A stretch of 62,240 bases of DNA from an uncultured bacterium (GTDB lineage Bacteria > Myxococcota_A > Bradymonadia > Bradymonadales > Bradymonadaceae): assembly GCA_937981985.1 (NCBI GenBank), contig CALJNB010000035.1, positions 1 through 62,240 of the forward strand, given 5' to 3'. Below the pieces are notes generated by a model. The model made no database searches. It was not told the origin of the DNA and was given only the letters and a program-made list of their open reading frames with translations. A program made the position numbers and the translations under genes. This document shows, one piece after another, positions 45,040-53,252 of the stretch (its first letter is position 1; every line of letters begins with the position of its first letter).

Positions 45040-46050
45040 ATGCATCAGAAATTATATTCTCTTACTCTTTTAGTGTTCTGTCTTATTTGGGCGCCAGAAT
45101 CATTCGCTCAGGAATCGAAATTACGAGCTTTGGATCTTGAGCTAACAAATTATAAGTATCCCCATCCTGTTTCTAAGATGACCCTAAATATACAAAATCA
45201 GGTTTTGAGTATGGCGTATATGGATGTCATGCCTAAAGAGTATAACGGAAAAAATATCGTACTTTTTCATGGGAAAAATTTTAATGGCGCCTATTGGAAA
45301 ACGACAATCAACGCTTTAACAAAGCACGGATATCGCGTCATCGTTCCCGACCAAATTGGATTTGGAAAGTCGTCTAAACCGCAACATTTCAATTATACTT
45401 TTCAACAACTTGCTCTGAATACGAAAAGTTTGCTCGATGCGTTGAAGATAAAACGAAGCGCGATCTTGGGGCATTCGATGGGCGGGATGTTAGCGACACG
45501 TTTTGCCCTCATGTACCCAAAAACAACTTCAAAACTTATTCTGGAAAATCCTATAGGGCTCGAAGATTGGAAAGTGAAAGTCCCTTATAGACCTATTGAG
45601 TGGTGGTATAAAAAAGAACTAAAAAAGAGCTATAACGGAATTAAGAAATATCAAAAGGAGTTTTATTATGATAACCAATGGAAGCCTGAATATGACCAAT
45701 GGGTAAATTTATTGGCGGGATGGACATTGAGTTCGGATTACAAAAGGATCGCGTGGAACTCGGCTTTGACATACGACATGATTATGACCCAGCCTGTCGT
45801 ATATGAGTTCAAAAACATCTCTTCTCCGACACTCCTTATCATCGGAACCCGAGATCGTACTGCCCCGGGGAAAGGTTTGGTTTCAAAAAAAGTTGGGAAA
45901 ACGATGGGGCTCTACAAAAAACTTGGCAGAGACACGAAGAAACGAATCGCCAAGTCAAAATTGGTGGAACTTGATGGGGTCGGCCACCTTCCTCATATTG
46001 AAGCATTCGATCGCTTTATTTCGCCGCTTCTGATCTTCCTGAAAAAATAG
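45040..46050 (+). CDS. Secreted alpha/beta hydrolase
   Basis: 336 residues. A cleavable signal peptide (MHQKLYSLTLLVFCLIWAPESFAQ) without a lipobox indicates export. The hydrolase fold shows NIVLFHGKNFNGAYW (oxyanion HG), GYRVIVPDQIGFGKSSKP, the nucleophile elbow LGHSMGGMLATRFAL near residues 147-152, GTRDRTAPGKG (catalytic Asp region) and ELDGVGHLPHIEAFDRF (catalytic His). The triad is complete. Related bacterial enzymes include epoxide hydrolase-like and proline iminopeptidase-like proteins; the substrate cannot be read. It stands alone between ridA and a convergent gene. Confidence 0.85.
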   Translation: MHQKLYSLTLLVFCLIWAPESFAQESKLRALDLELTNYKYPHPVSKMTLNIQNQVLSMAYMDVMPKEYNGKNIVLFHGKNFNGAYWKTTINALTKHGYRVIVPDQIGFGKSSKPQHFNYTFQQLALNTKSLLDALKIKRSAILGHSMGGMLATRFALMYPKTTSKLILENPIGLEDWKVKVPYRPIEWWYKKELKKSYNGIKKYQKEFYYDNQWKPEYDQWVNLLAGWTLSSDYKRIAWNSALTYDMIMTQPVVYEFKNISSPTLLIIGTRDRTAPGKGLVSKKVGKTMGLYKKLGRDTKKRIAKSKLVELDGVGHLPHIEAFDRFISPLLIFLKK

Positions 46051-46265
46051 AGGAGGCGATAACGTCGTTTTCTTAGTTGAAGCGAGAGACCCATAGGTGG
46101 ATCTTGGGAGATCGGTCAACGACTCAATCGATCTCAGGTTCAGCGATAGGTTTTGTACTTCATCATGAAAAAATACAACGAACTTTCTTGGATAGTTTGG
46201 GACCCAAACATTTTAGTGAACTTTTCACGTCACCAGATAGGTTTGACGATCATGCTTCGCTAAAA

Positions 46266-47609
46266 TTACTCAAAGGTCGCGAACTCAAATGTGATGTTTA
46301 GATTCATCGTTTTCTGATCGTTGTTTTCAAGAGTGATACAACCTATTTTACTCTCTTCATCTTCAGTAAAATTAGCGCCAAAGTATGTGCCAGTATAAAA
46401 AGGAGAATCGGGATCCAGTTTAAAAACGCTAGCTAAGCTCGTTTGCTTTGAAGTGTATGTCGAAAAGTATTGAATTCGAAGAACGCCCTCATTAAAACGT
46501 CCGGAATCGGAAACCCCGTGTATTTTCTCAGATGCGATAACCATCTCTCCTGCTTCCAACGGCCCCATGCCAAGAAACGAATCCGGACTAAATCTGATGT
46601 AGATTTTATCTGAGGGCTTGAGTTGGATTGGTGTCGATTGCGCTACAGCAATGGGGGTTTCGTTACAAAGCTTTAACGCCTCCTCAAGATACTCGCCGGT
46701 GTTGGTGATTTCACGAAACATATTCGCTTCGATGCATTTAAATTGTCCGGGTTCTGTTAGTCCGCATACCTTTGCGTTAGGGAGACCGTCGCTTCTAAAT
46801 ACAACCAAAGAGCGAAGATTCTCTTCAGGCCCAAACTTATAACGCGCTTTATTATTATTATATCCTTCGGGACTAAGACCTTGGAAAACCCCCTTGTTTT
46901 TATCCAGATAGACCACATTGGTCGGGCTTGCGGAGATCGTCTCAAAGAGTAAGTCTGGAGTCTGGTTATTAAAATTGAACTCGTTGTACAAAACGTTAAT
47001 TTTATTTGCGGTTAACTTTACATCTTTGACACCTTCAACAATGAAGGGAAGTTCCTCTTCAGCAATGCGTCCCCAACAATTCATCAGCGCGTTGTTATCG
47101 ATCGCACACGCTTGCGTGTCGCTAATATCCAGATACTCCCAGTTATTACCTGCGGGTTCGTTTCCGGCGCTAAAGGTTCTTTCGTCTCCAACACATTGGA
47201 TGGTCCCAGCCATCGTGATTGCGCAAACATCGAAAGAGTTCACAGCAATTTTACGTACCGACCATTCCGAAATTTTCGAATTGATCTCGGCCAAAATCGT
47301 TTCATCACCCCAACAAGAAATAGATGAATCCATCCCAATCGCGCATCCAAAATTGGCACCGACACGGACATCGGTAAACCTTCCCTCGGGCGGCACCGCC
47401 TGACCCTTCGAATTGTCGCCCCAACATTGGAGCTCATCATCGGTCGTTAACGCACAAAGAGTATCTAAACCTGTGAGCTGTTTAAAACGCGCATCTTGGC
47501 CCGGTTCGTTGATAAATTCGGGCGGCTCTTCGAGATTGTCTTTGCCCGTGTCGCTTTCACCCATGTCGCTTTGAAGCGCGTCACTTTCATTTGCGTCTCC
47601 AAAGCCCAC
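46266..47609 (-). CDS. RCC1-repeat-like protein lacking an export signal
   Basis: 447 residues from a GTG at 47609 with an AGGTG-type site close upstream. An acidic linker (DANESDALQSDMGESDTGKDN) precedes RCC1/alpha-tubulin-suppressor-like repeats: LCALTTDDELQCWGDNSKGQ, FGCAIGMDSSISCWGDE, VCAITMAGTIQCVGDE, QACAIDNNALMNCWG, each with the Cys pairs usual for exported members. The C-terminal part is beta-rich. Neighbouring proteins of this style all carry lipobox signal peptides; none is present here, and the frame runs upstream into a non-hydrophobic stretch ending at a TGA. The 5' end may therefore be truncated or frameshifted. Confidence 0.68.
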   Translation of the reverse strand: MGFGDANESDALQSDMGESDTGKDNLEEPPEFINEPGQDARFKQLTGLDTLCALTTDDELQCWGDNSKGQAVPPEGRFTDVRVGANFGCAIGMDSSISCWGDETILAEINSKISEWSVRKIAVNSFDVCAITMAGTIQCVGDERTFSAGNEPAGNNWEYLDISDTQACAIDNNALMNCWGRIAEEELPFIVEGVKDVKLTANKINVLYNEFNFNNQTPDLLFETISASPTNVVYLDKNKGVFQGLSPEGYNNNKARYKFGPEENLRSLVVFRSDGLPNAKVCGLTEPGQFKCIEANMFREITNTGEYLEEALKLCNETPIAVAQSTPIQLKPSDKIYIRFSPDSFLGMGPLEAGEMVIASEKIHGVSDSGRFNEGVLRIQYFSTYTSKQTSLASVFKLDPDSPFYTGTYFGANFTEDEESKIGCITLENNDQKTMNLNITFEFATFE

Positions 47610-47752
47610 GTCACCTGTTGTTTGCGTCGTTTTTCGTTTAACGAAGCCACGTTTAAACGGTGTTCTCCATTCCAGAGATCACTGCTCTTGTGATTCTTTG
47701 GGGCGTTTTTTAGTGAAGCTATTCGTGGATTGAGATTAAGATTCTACAGTGA

Positions 47753-49420
47753 TTAGGGGAGTTTACAGTTTTCCGGATCAAGGGCGATGGGCGATGTTTC
47801 GTTTAGTTCATCTTTGGGAAGTTTACTTGGATGGCTGATGGTTTTAAGTTTTCGCGCTTCGTTTCGTTGATAGGATAAAACTCGCATGATGTCGGCCATA
47901 AATGCTTCGGGTTCGTCTTCGGCCCGTTCCTCGCAAGCTCTTTTGAAGTCGCGTCGCCTATCAAAAGTATCATTGCTCGATAGGGCGAAGATCTTTAACA
48001 TCTCAGCCGCAGCTGGGTTTTTCGATGATGCCGCCTCAAGGTTTTTCTTAAAACCGGCTACTACCTCTGTCCTCACGGTCTGGTTTACGCCTCCGAGTTC
48101 AAACTCAGGAGTTAGAGAAGTGATATCGACATCGGTAGGTAGAAGTTCAAGTAGGCTGCATCGGCCCTCAGAAAAAACGGGCTGAGTGAAATCAACATTC
48201 AATAAATCGAAAATTAGGGATGAATGGAACATATCGGACAAAGCGTTCGTATAGGCATTATCCGAAGGTGCGCGTTGTATAAATGCTCCCCGGTAAAAGG
48301 TGTCGTTCTGATCAATTCCTCTGACGCGATCAAATTGCCCTTCGGATCGATCATAACCTTCGATGAACTGACCTGACGCTATGACCGCATTTCTATAGAT
48401 TTGCTGTTCTATTTCGATCGCTTCTCCTTGGTTCGAAACGAAAGGGTCCATGAAAAAATTATGTGGAATATCGATATCAAAGCCAAGGTTGAACTTATTC
48501 TTGGCGCCACTAAAGTCTTCAAAAGCATCGATCGCGACTTCGGTTGAACAAAGAACCGGCCTGAATAAGGTTTTAATATCGTTCTCTAAGACCGCGGTTT
48601 CAATCCGTTGGGCCAAAATGGCGTCATTAGAATTTTTGACGTACTCTTCTATGGAAATGGGGTTGGTGATAAAACCGAAGGCTTCGTGAGTTAAGTTAAT
48701 CTCTTCAGCGCCCGGCATTCGGTCGTCTCCCCTCTTATACCAATGCAGGTAAGGTTCATTGCTTTCAATCATGATCCCCGCACCTGAGGTGTGACATTCA
48801 CCACAGGTTCCGCCTTCGCCTTTTACGAAATCCTTTGAATCGCCAAAAAATTCGTACCTATCGCCCTCCACGTGTTGATAAAAATTGTACGCTCGATTCT
48901 CTTCATCAAGGGCCATCATTTTAAATCCCATTAGAGGGATATTCCAATCTTTAGGGTCTTTGGACGGATTAGCGACCTTAGGTGTAATGTCATTTACTGA
49001 AAACATAAGTTTATGCCGATCATGTTCGCTTCTGCCAACGATATCCGGGACACAACCTTTGGCCATGACCAATCGATAGGTGTTTCCCTCTATCTTTTCT
49101 TTAATCATAGCGTTTTCAGAGATGATCCCGGTGGACACATCACTTGTACAGTCATCAGATGACTGAATTTTTTTTATCAATTCGTTAATATCTGTGGGAC
49201 AAGTCCCACCGCGTAACCCAAATGCCATCGCTTGGTCACGAAGCTGGGCCGCGTCAAAAGGTCTTCCGCTTTTGTTGGTGATGTCGCACACAATATTATC
49301 GCTGAAATCACCCTTTCCGCCGATCTCTTTTGTTTCGTTATCATTGTCCGTGCTGATATCTGAACCGCAACCTGCGGTCACTAATACTAACACTATCGCT
49401 ATTTTTACCTTTTTAATCAT
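47753..49420 (-). CDS. Lipoprotein with single c-heme motif
   Basis: 555 residues from the ATG at 49420, where the signal peptide MIKKVKIAIVLVLVTAGC gives lipobox Cys 18; an in-frame start at 49510 adds 30 residues. Residues 206-210 are CGECH, a complete CxxCH heme-attachment site in the segment GEGGTCGECHTSGAG. Upstream are several cysteines and a LMGFKMMALDEENRAYNFYQHVEG segment; downstream is a large helical region (residues about 260-555; PFVSNQGEAIEIEQQIYRNAV). Probably a periplasmic or outer-membrane monoheme c-type protein. The axial ligand and the family are not recognised. Typical of Myxococcota-like redox lipoproteins. Confidence 0.75.
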   Translation of the reverse strand: MIKKVKIAIVLVLVTAGCGSDISTDNDNETKEIGGKGDFSDNIVCDITNKSGRPFDAAQLRDQAMAFGLRGGTCPTDINELIKKIQSSDDCTSDVSTGIISENAMIKEKIEGNTYRLVMAKGCVPDIVGRSEHDRHKLMFSVNDITPKVANPSKDPKDWNIPLMGFKMMALDEENRAYNFYQHVEGDRYEFFGDSKDFVKGEGGTCGECHTSGAGIMIESNEPYLHWYKRGDDRMPGAEEINLTHEAFGFITNPISIEEYVKNSNDAILAQRIETAVLENDIKTLFRPVLCSTEVAIDAFEDFSGAKNKFNLGFDIDIPHNFFMDPFVSNQGEAIEIEQQIYRNAVIASGQFIEGYDRSEGQFDRVRGIDQNDTFYRGAFIQRAPSDNAYTNALSDMFHSSLIFDLLNVDFTQPVFSEGRCSLLELLPTDVDITSLTPEFELGGVNQTVRTEVVAGFKKNLEAASSKNPAAAEMLKIFALSSNDTFDRRRDFKRACEERAEDEPEAFMADIMRVLSYQRNEARKLKTISHPSKLPKDELNETSPIALDPENCKLP

Positions 49421-49688
49421 TGCTAATTCCAATCTTGAGACCTTGAGCTTAAAACGATCGTTCGTTTTTTTATTATCCTCTCCGATAGCTGAATCTGTTA
49501 AGATATTCAACGTCGCGTCTCTGATCTGAAATTGCCTTTCCTGTTAGGCCTTCCATCGGGTCATTATAAGTAATTGGATGGCCACTACTCAATGAGATGC
49601 ATGCGTTCAGTTGAACGAAGTGTAACCAAATCTTCAAATCCCATAACGTGGGATCCCACGACGTTTTAATGAATTTTGACGCGCAAGG

Positions 49689-50138
49689 TTAGTAGGATCC
49701 GACCATCGCAGTCTCGGTATTTGGAATTGAAAAGTCGATGGTCTCGCCTGCGTATTCCATTTCATAGTTTCCTTCAGGAAGAGGTTCAAGATCACAGGTT
49801 ATTTCATGAGTAGTGCAACCTGTGGATCTAAGTCCATAACCGCCTGTTTGGATCAGATTCGTTGCCGACGAATGGATTGAAATGATGTTTCCTTCCCGCG
49901 TCGCCGTACATTCGGACTCCACGATTTGGTTACATTCCGCAACCTCAATTGTTATTGAAAGTTCCTCATCGCTTTCCAGATTTATTGTTGATGGGTGTCC
50001 TTCTTCAAATTCGACGAAAGCGTTCCTCTTATGAAGGATAGCCATTCCTTCATCTTCGTAGGTTCGTGCTTCGAATGTGTCGCCGCAGGATGTTAAAAAG
50101 GTAATAAATAGAACGGTTGTAATACATAATTTTTTCAT
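49689..50138 (-). CDS. Small putative lipoprotein
   Basis: 149 residues. The signal peptide MKKLCITTVLFITFLTSC has lipobox Cys 18. The mature part of about 130 residues is beta-rich with six cysteines (a VAECNQIVESECTATREG segment, TGCTTHEITCDLE), a GYGLRSTGC turn and the ending IDFSIPNTETAMVGSY. It looks like a small disulfide-bonded beta-sandwich. I recognise no family. It is read in the same direction as the c-heme lipoprotein downstream, but 268 bases separate them, with no obvious gene in between. Confidence 0.68.
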   Translation of the reverse strand: MKKLCITTVLFITFLTSCGDTFEARTYEDEGMAILHKRNAFVEFEEGHPSTINLESDEELSITIEVAECNQIVESECTATREGNIISIHSSATNLIQTGGYGLRSTGCTTHEITCDLEPLPEGNYEMEYAGETIDFSIPNTETAMVGSY

Positions 50139-50334
50139 AACTTTCTCTTCTAATCGGTTGTTTGGAGGACTTTATGGTTAGGAAGCACTAGCCCTGTAAT
50201 CCCCTTTTCGGGACATGGGTATTGCTGTTGCGTGGTTTTATCTTTATCTCCAAAAAGTGCGACGAACCGATCAGCTCGAAAAACAATGGCGAACGCATTC
50301 ACAAAGAGCTACGACTCACTTTATTTTTTTCATT

Positions 50335-50811
50335 ATGAACATCGAAAATCTCAACAAACACCCACAGCTCATTTCAACCGTGGTGACATGGTGGTTCAAC
50401 GAATGGTCACACCTTAATCCCGACCCGACTAATACGCTTGAGAAAGCGATAAGTTCCCTGCGTGCAAAGCTCAGTAATAATGAATTCTTGCCCCATGTTT
50501 TAGTAGCCTTCGATGATAAACAGGTTGTGGGCGTAGCATCGTTAAAGCTGCATGAATTGTACGAACATTTCCCGAAAACGCCGTATTGGTTAGGCAGTGT
50601 CTATGTCGATGAACCCGCCAGAGGCGCAGGGGTTGCTTCGACCTTAGTCAGGGAGATCGAACAGGCTGCGATCGATAGGAATATCTCTACCTTGCATCTG
50701 ACGACAGAACAGCTTGACGGCGGGCTGTATAAGCGCTTGGGCTGGAAGCCAGTTACAACACTCATAGATAGGGGGGATGAGGTGTTGGTGATGAACAAGC
50801 ATCTTGTGTGA
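50335..50811 (+). CDS. GNAT-family N-acetyltransferase
   Basis: 158 residues from ATG 50335; an in-frame ATG at 50215 would add 40 residues of unlike, basic sequence. The GNAT acetyl-CoA site is clear: WLGSVYVDEPARGAGVASTLVREIEQAA near residues 83-110 (the R/Q-x-x-G-x-G/A motif), followed by LHLTTEQLDGGLYKRLGWKP (motif B). The N-terminal half supplies the acceptor pocket. Such enzymes acetylate amines such as drugs, polyamines or protein N-termini; the substrate is not readable here. The gene stands alone; three palindromes lie just downstream. Confidence 0.85.
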   Translation: MNIENLNKHPQLISTVVTWWFNEWSHLNPDPTNTLEKAISSLRAKLSNNEFLPHVLVAFDDKQVVGVASLKLHELYEHFPKTPYWLGSVYVDEPARGAGVASTLVREIEQAAIDRNISTLHLTTEQLDGGLYKRLGWKPVTTLIDRGDEVLVMNKHLV

Positions 50812-50854
50812 AATATGCGGAAGATTTAACATTCATGAGACGGACTCTAAATTA

Positions 50855-50908
50855 TTACATGTAAGATATTAAATGTTTTACATGTAAGTTTTGCATTCTT
50901 ACATGTGA
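50855..50908. repeat. Three TTACATGTAA palindromes at about two-helical-turn spacing
   Basis: Copies at 50855-50864 and 50878-50887 are perfect ten-base palindromes; a third at 50899-50908 has one changed base (TTACATGTGA). Start-to-start distances are 23 and 21 bases. The array lies between the convergent 3' ends of the GNAT and LAS-peptidase genes, so it is not an ordinary promoter operator. Confidence 0.8.
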
Positions 50909-50993
50909 TGGTTGGTGTTCTTTGCTAATATCCGTAATATTTCCCTTAAAAATTGGGCGAACGCGGTAGGGCTACGATCTTGGGAATCTATTT

Positions 50994-51716
50994 TCATTTA
51001 AAATCGACATGATAATGGTCATCGTGTCTTACCCAGGATTCTCCTTTCGAAAAATTTAATTTTCGTAGAAGGGCTTTTCCACCTTTGGCTTTTTTTAGTG
51101 TTTTTTGAAGATCAGGCGCAAAGATCACACGTCTAATTTGAAGGCCATTTTGTTCCGCACTTTTTGCCAATGCGTTGAGATGAATGACGATGGCATCGAA
51201 GTCGATTACATAATCTTCGAGTTTTCCCTCTTTATCGAATTCGAGTTTATAGGCCCATGCCTCCCAAAAAGCGTGGGGCAGGGTGTCGGGTTTTCCCTTT
51301 TTTAGAACAGGAACCATGAAGTCCACCGACATTCCATTTTTATGGGTTTTGTGCGGATAAAAATCGCCACCCCAAGGCCATCCCGTTTCGCCGTATACGA
51401 AACGAAGTTCGTTATTCGTTTTGTAGATATTAGCGTAACTTTCAAGGACCACCTTTCGGACTTTTTGGTGGACGGAGTTACGTCCTAACGCGGCACCGAA
51501 ACGGGAGTAGGTTTCAAAATTTGGACCATTGGTGGGAAGGCGTTTTGCGTTTTGAATATGTCCAGAACCTGTTGTTCCAAACGACTGACTTGGTTTTGGA
51601 GATTCAAATTGAAGAAAAAGATCATTCCCACAATAGATAAAGGATAGAAAAAGTCCGAGGACGATTCCCAACACAACAGGTTTTCGACTCTTTGTTCCAA
51701 AATTCTGACGTCTCAT
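50994..51716 (-). CDS. MepA-like LAS metallopeptidase (peptidoglycan endopeptidase-like)
   Basis: 240 residues. A membrane anchor or signal segment near residues 14-29 (VVLGIVLGLFLSFIYC) may be a lipobox-like site. The catalytic region resembles the LAS group (penicillin-insensitive murein endopeptidase, M74/M15): FVYGETGWPWGGDFYPHKTHKNGMSVDFMVP gives the H-x3-G-x3-D zinc set, and GESWVRHDDHYHVDF gives the second H-x-H. These enzymes cut D-amino-acid bonds in peptidoglycan cross-links in the periplasm. The Asp and His ligands are intact, so activity is expected. Divergent from the rhomboid-like gene; the start lies 48 bases from it. Confidence 0.8.
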   Translation of the reverse strand: MRRQNFGTKSRKPVVLGIVLGLFLSFIYCGNDLFLQFESPKPSQSFGTTGSGHIQNAKRLPTNGPNFETYSRFGAALGRNSVHQKVRKVVLESYANIYKTNNELRFVYGETGWPWGGDFYPHKTHKNGMSVDFMVPVLKKGKPDTLPHAFWEAWAYKLEFDKEGKLEDYVIDFDAIVIHLNALAKSAEQNGLQIRRVIFAPDLQKTLKKAKGGKALLRKLNFSKGESWVRHDDHYHVDFK

Positions 51717-51763
51717 TGTGCCACCTTATACGAAATTTAATACTTTGTAGATGTGAACTTGCG

Positions 51764-52489
51764 ATGTCGGAAAGGGACTGCTTTAATCTGGGAATGGAAC
51801 AACGTTCACAAATGCAGTTGCAATGGCCGCCGGTAACGAAAACTGTAATCGGTCTTTCGATCTTCTTTTTCGTTTTTTGGCTGGCAACTGTTCTTTTCGA
51901 ACCACTGCGTTCTTTTGCTGACCTAAATATGCGTCTGACTTTTGACTCCGTCAAAGAAGGACGTTTTTGGAATGTTTTTCTTTATAGTGTTAATCATCAC
52001 GGTTTTATCGAAATCCTATTCGTTGGTTTTGCGATGTGGATGTTTGGGGCTCATTTAGAAAAAACGCTGGGTCTAAAACGATGGTGGCTTATACTGATAT
52101 CCTCAGTAATCCTGGGGGGATGGATTGTGGTTGGGTGGGATGCTCTCATCGGAATAGCGGCACCGGTTCAGGGTTTTCACGCGGCCGTCATGGGTCTGAT
52201 CGCCGCTTTTTGTTGGGATAAATGGAATGAAACCATTTATATTTTTACCTTTCCTTTAACGGGCAAAATCATGTTGGCCGCATGTGTGGGGTTTGGCGTG
52301 GTGATGTCAGCTATCAGCGGACAATACGTCAGAATCGGTCTGGATTTTGCGGGAATGGTCTGCGGTATTCTCATTGCCGGAAACTTTTTGAGTCCCAGAG
52401 ATTTAAAGACCCGTTTTAGACTCTGGAGAGCTAGACGTCGTTTAAAGGTGGTGCGCGGCCCGGAAAAAAAAGATTACGGTCCCAATTAG
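51764..52489 (+). CDS. Rhomboid-like membrane protein lacking catalytic residues
   Basis: About 241 residues from ATG 51764 (ATG 51794 is also possible). Six hydrophobic helices and the rhomboid layout are visible: the L1-loop WNVFLYSVNHHGFIEILFVGFAMWMFGAHLEK corresponds to the WR-like region and helix 2. The Ser motif GxSG of helix 4 is replaced by QGFHAAVMGLI, and the helix-6 His is replaced by an Asp/Phe (GLDFAGMVCG). A Ser-His dyad is therefore absent, as in inactive rhomboids (iRhoms, derlins). Such proteins bind or retain membrane clients rather than cleave. The C-terminal 30 residues are very basic (FRLWRARRRLK). Confidence 0.72.
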   Translation: MSERDCFNLGMEQRSQMQLQWPPVTKTVIGLSIFFFVFWLATVLFEPLRSFADLNMRLTFDSVKEGRFWNVFLYSVNHHGFIEILFVGFAMWMFGAHLEKTLGLKRWWLILISSVILGGWIVVGWDALIGIAAPVQGFHAAVMGLIAAFCWDKWNETIYIFTFPLTGKIMLAACVGFGVVMSAISGQYVRIGLDFAGMVCGILIAGNFLSPRDLKTRFRLWRARRRLKVVRGPEKKDYGPN

Positions 52490-52582
52490 CGCAAGTTTTG
52501 AGCAACCGCGGTCCAAAGGATTGCTTAATCCCAGTATTCTATTTAACAATCTTCTCTTGTTCATTACTACCAGGTGAATCTC

Positions 52583-53194
52583 ATGAGAGGACGTCCTAAA
52601 AACGCCCAACCGGAAATTACAGCCAATAAGATCCTTATTGCGTCCACTGAACTTTTTGCCGATCAAGGTTTTCATGGGGCGTCGTTTCGAACGATCGCCA
52701 AAGCTTCGGGTCTAAGCATCGGTACAATTCAACATCATTTCGGAACCAAAGAGCGTCTTTACCAAGCCTGTGTCGCGGCAATGTACGAAGAACTCGGTCA
52801 AGTCCTTGAAGGTTTAGCTGAATTTTTGGACGAAGAACCGCGTACTTTTTTAGAACACGCAGTGATTCATAGTTTCGATTTCGGTTTGGCACATAAGACA
52901 TCATTACGGCTATTAACACGTACGATTCAAGATCAGGGTTTGCCCTCGGCGATTCGAAGCGAACATGCAGATCCCATTTTAAAAACAGCCAGTGAGACCG
53001 TATCGGCCGCACTGAATATCGATCTTTCCCAAGCCTCTTTTGGAATTCAAAGTGGGATCTTTCTTATCGTTCGTTACGCGCTCGCTTCTCAACGCGAACT
53101 TAACGATTTTTCTTTAGGAACAGATCTACAGCCACTGGAGGCAGTTCGCGCGCATCTGGTTGATGTTGTCCCTTCTCTTATCATGGGACGTTAA
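52583..53194 (+). CDS. TetR-family transcriptional regulator
   Basis: 203 residues from ATG 52583, placed seven bases after AGGTGA; an in-frame GTG at 52574 would add three residues. The TetR HTH is complete: NKILIASTELFADQGFHGASFRTIAKASGLSIGTIQHHFGTKERLYQAC at residues 15-62. The ligand-binding domain (about 70-203) is helical and not assignable to a known ligand. No target promoter or adjacent efflux gene is evident, so the regulon is unknown. It ends next to the gyrA terminator, with converging transcription. Confidence 0.92.
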   Translation: MRGRPKNAQPEITANKILIASTELFADQGFHGASFRTIAKASGLSIGTIQHHFGTKERLYQACVAAMYEELGQVLEGLAEFLDEEPRTFLEHAVIHSFDFGLAHKTSLRLLTRTIQDQGLPSAIRSEHADPILKTASETVSAALNIDLSQASFGIQSGIFLIVRYALASQRELNDFSLGTDLQPLEAVRAHLVDVVPSLIMGR

Positions 53195-53228
53195 AACAAA
53201 AAAATCCCCTCGTATTTCTACGAAGAGG
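53195..53228 (-). terminator. Rho-independent terminator of gyrA
   Basis: On the minus strand CCTCTTCGTA pairs with TACGAGGGG around a GAAA (GNRA) loop, followed by a run of seven T. The stem contains G-U pairs. It lies 25 bases after the gyrA stop and abuts the stop of the convergent TetR gene. Confidence 0.85.
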
Positions 53229-53252
53229 AAGATTTAGAAGCAGTCAGGTTTC

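Noticed and set aside
46077..46301. A 74-codon plus-strand frame after the alpha/beta hydrolase.
   Set aside because: Overlaps the 3' end of the RCC1-like gene on the other strand and has no recognisable features.
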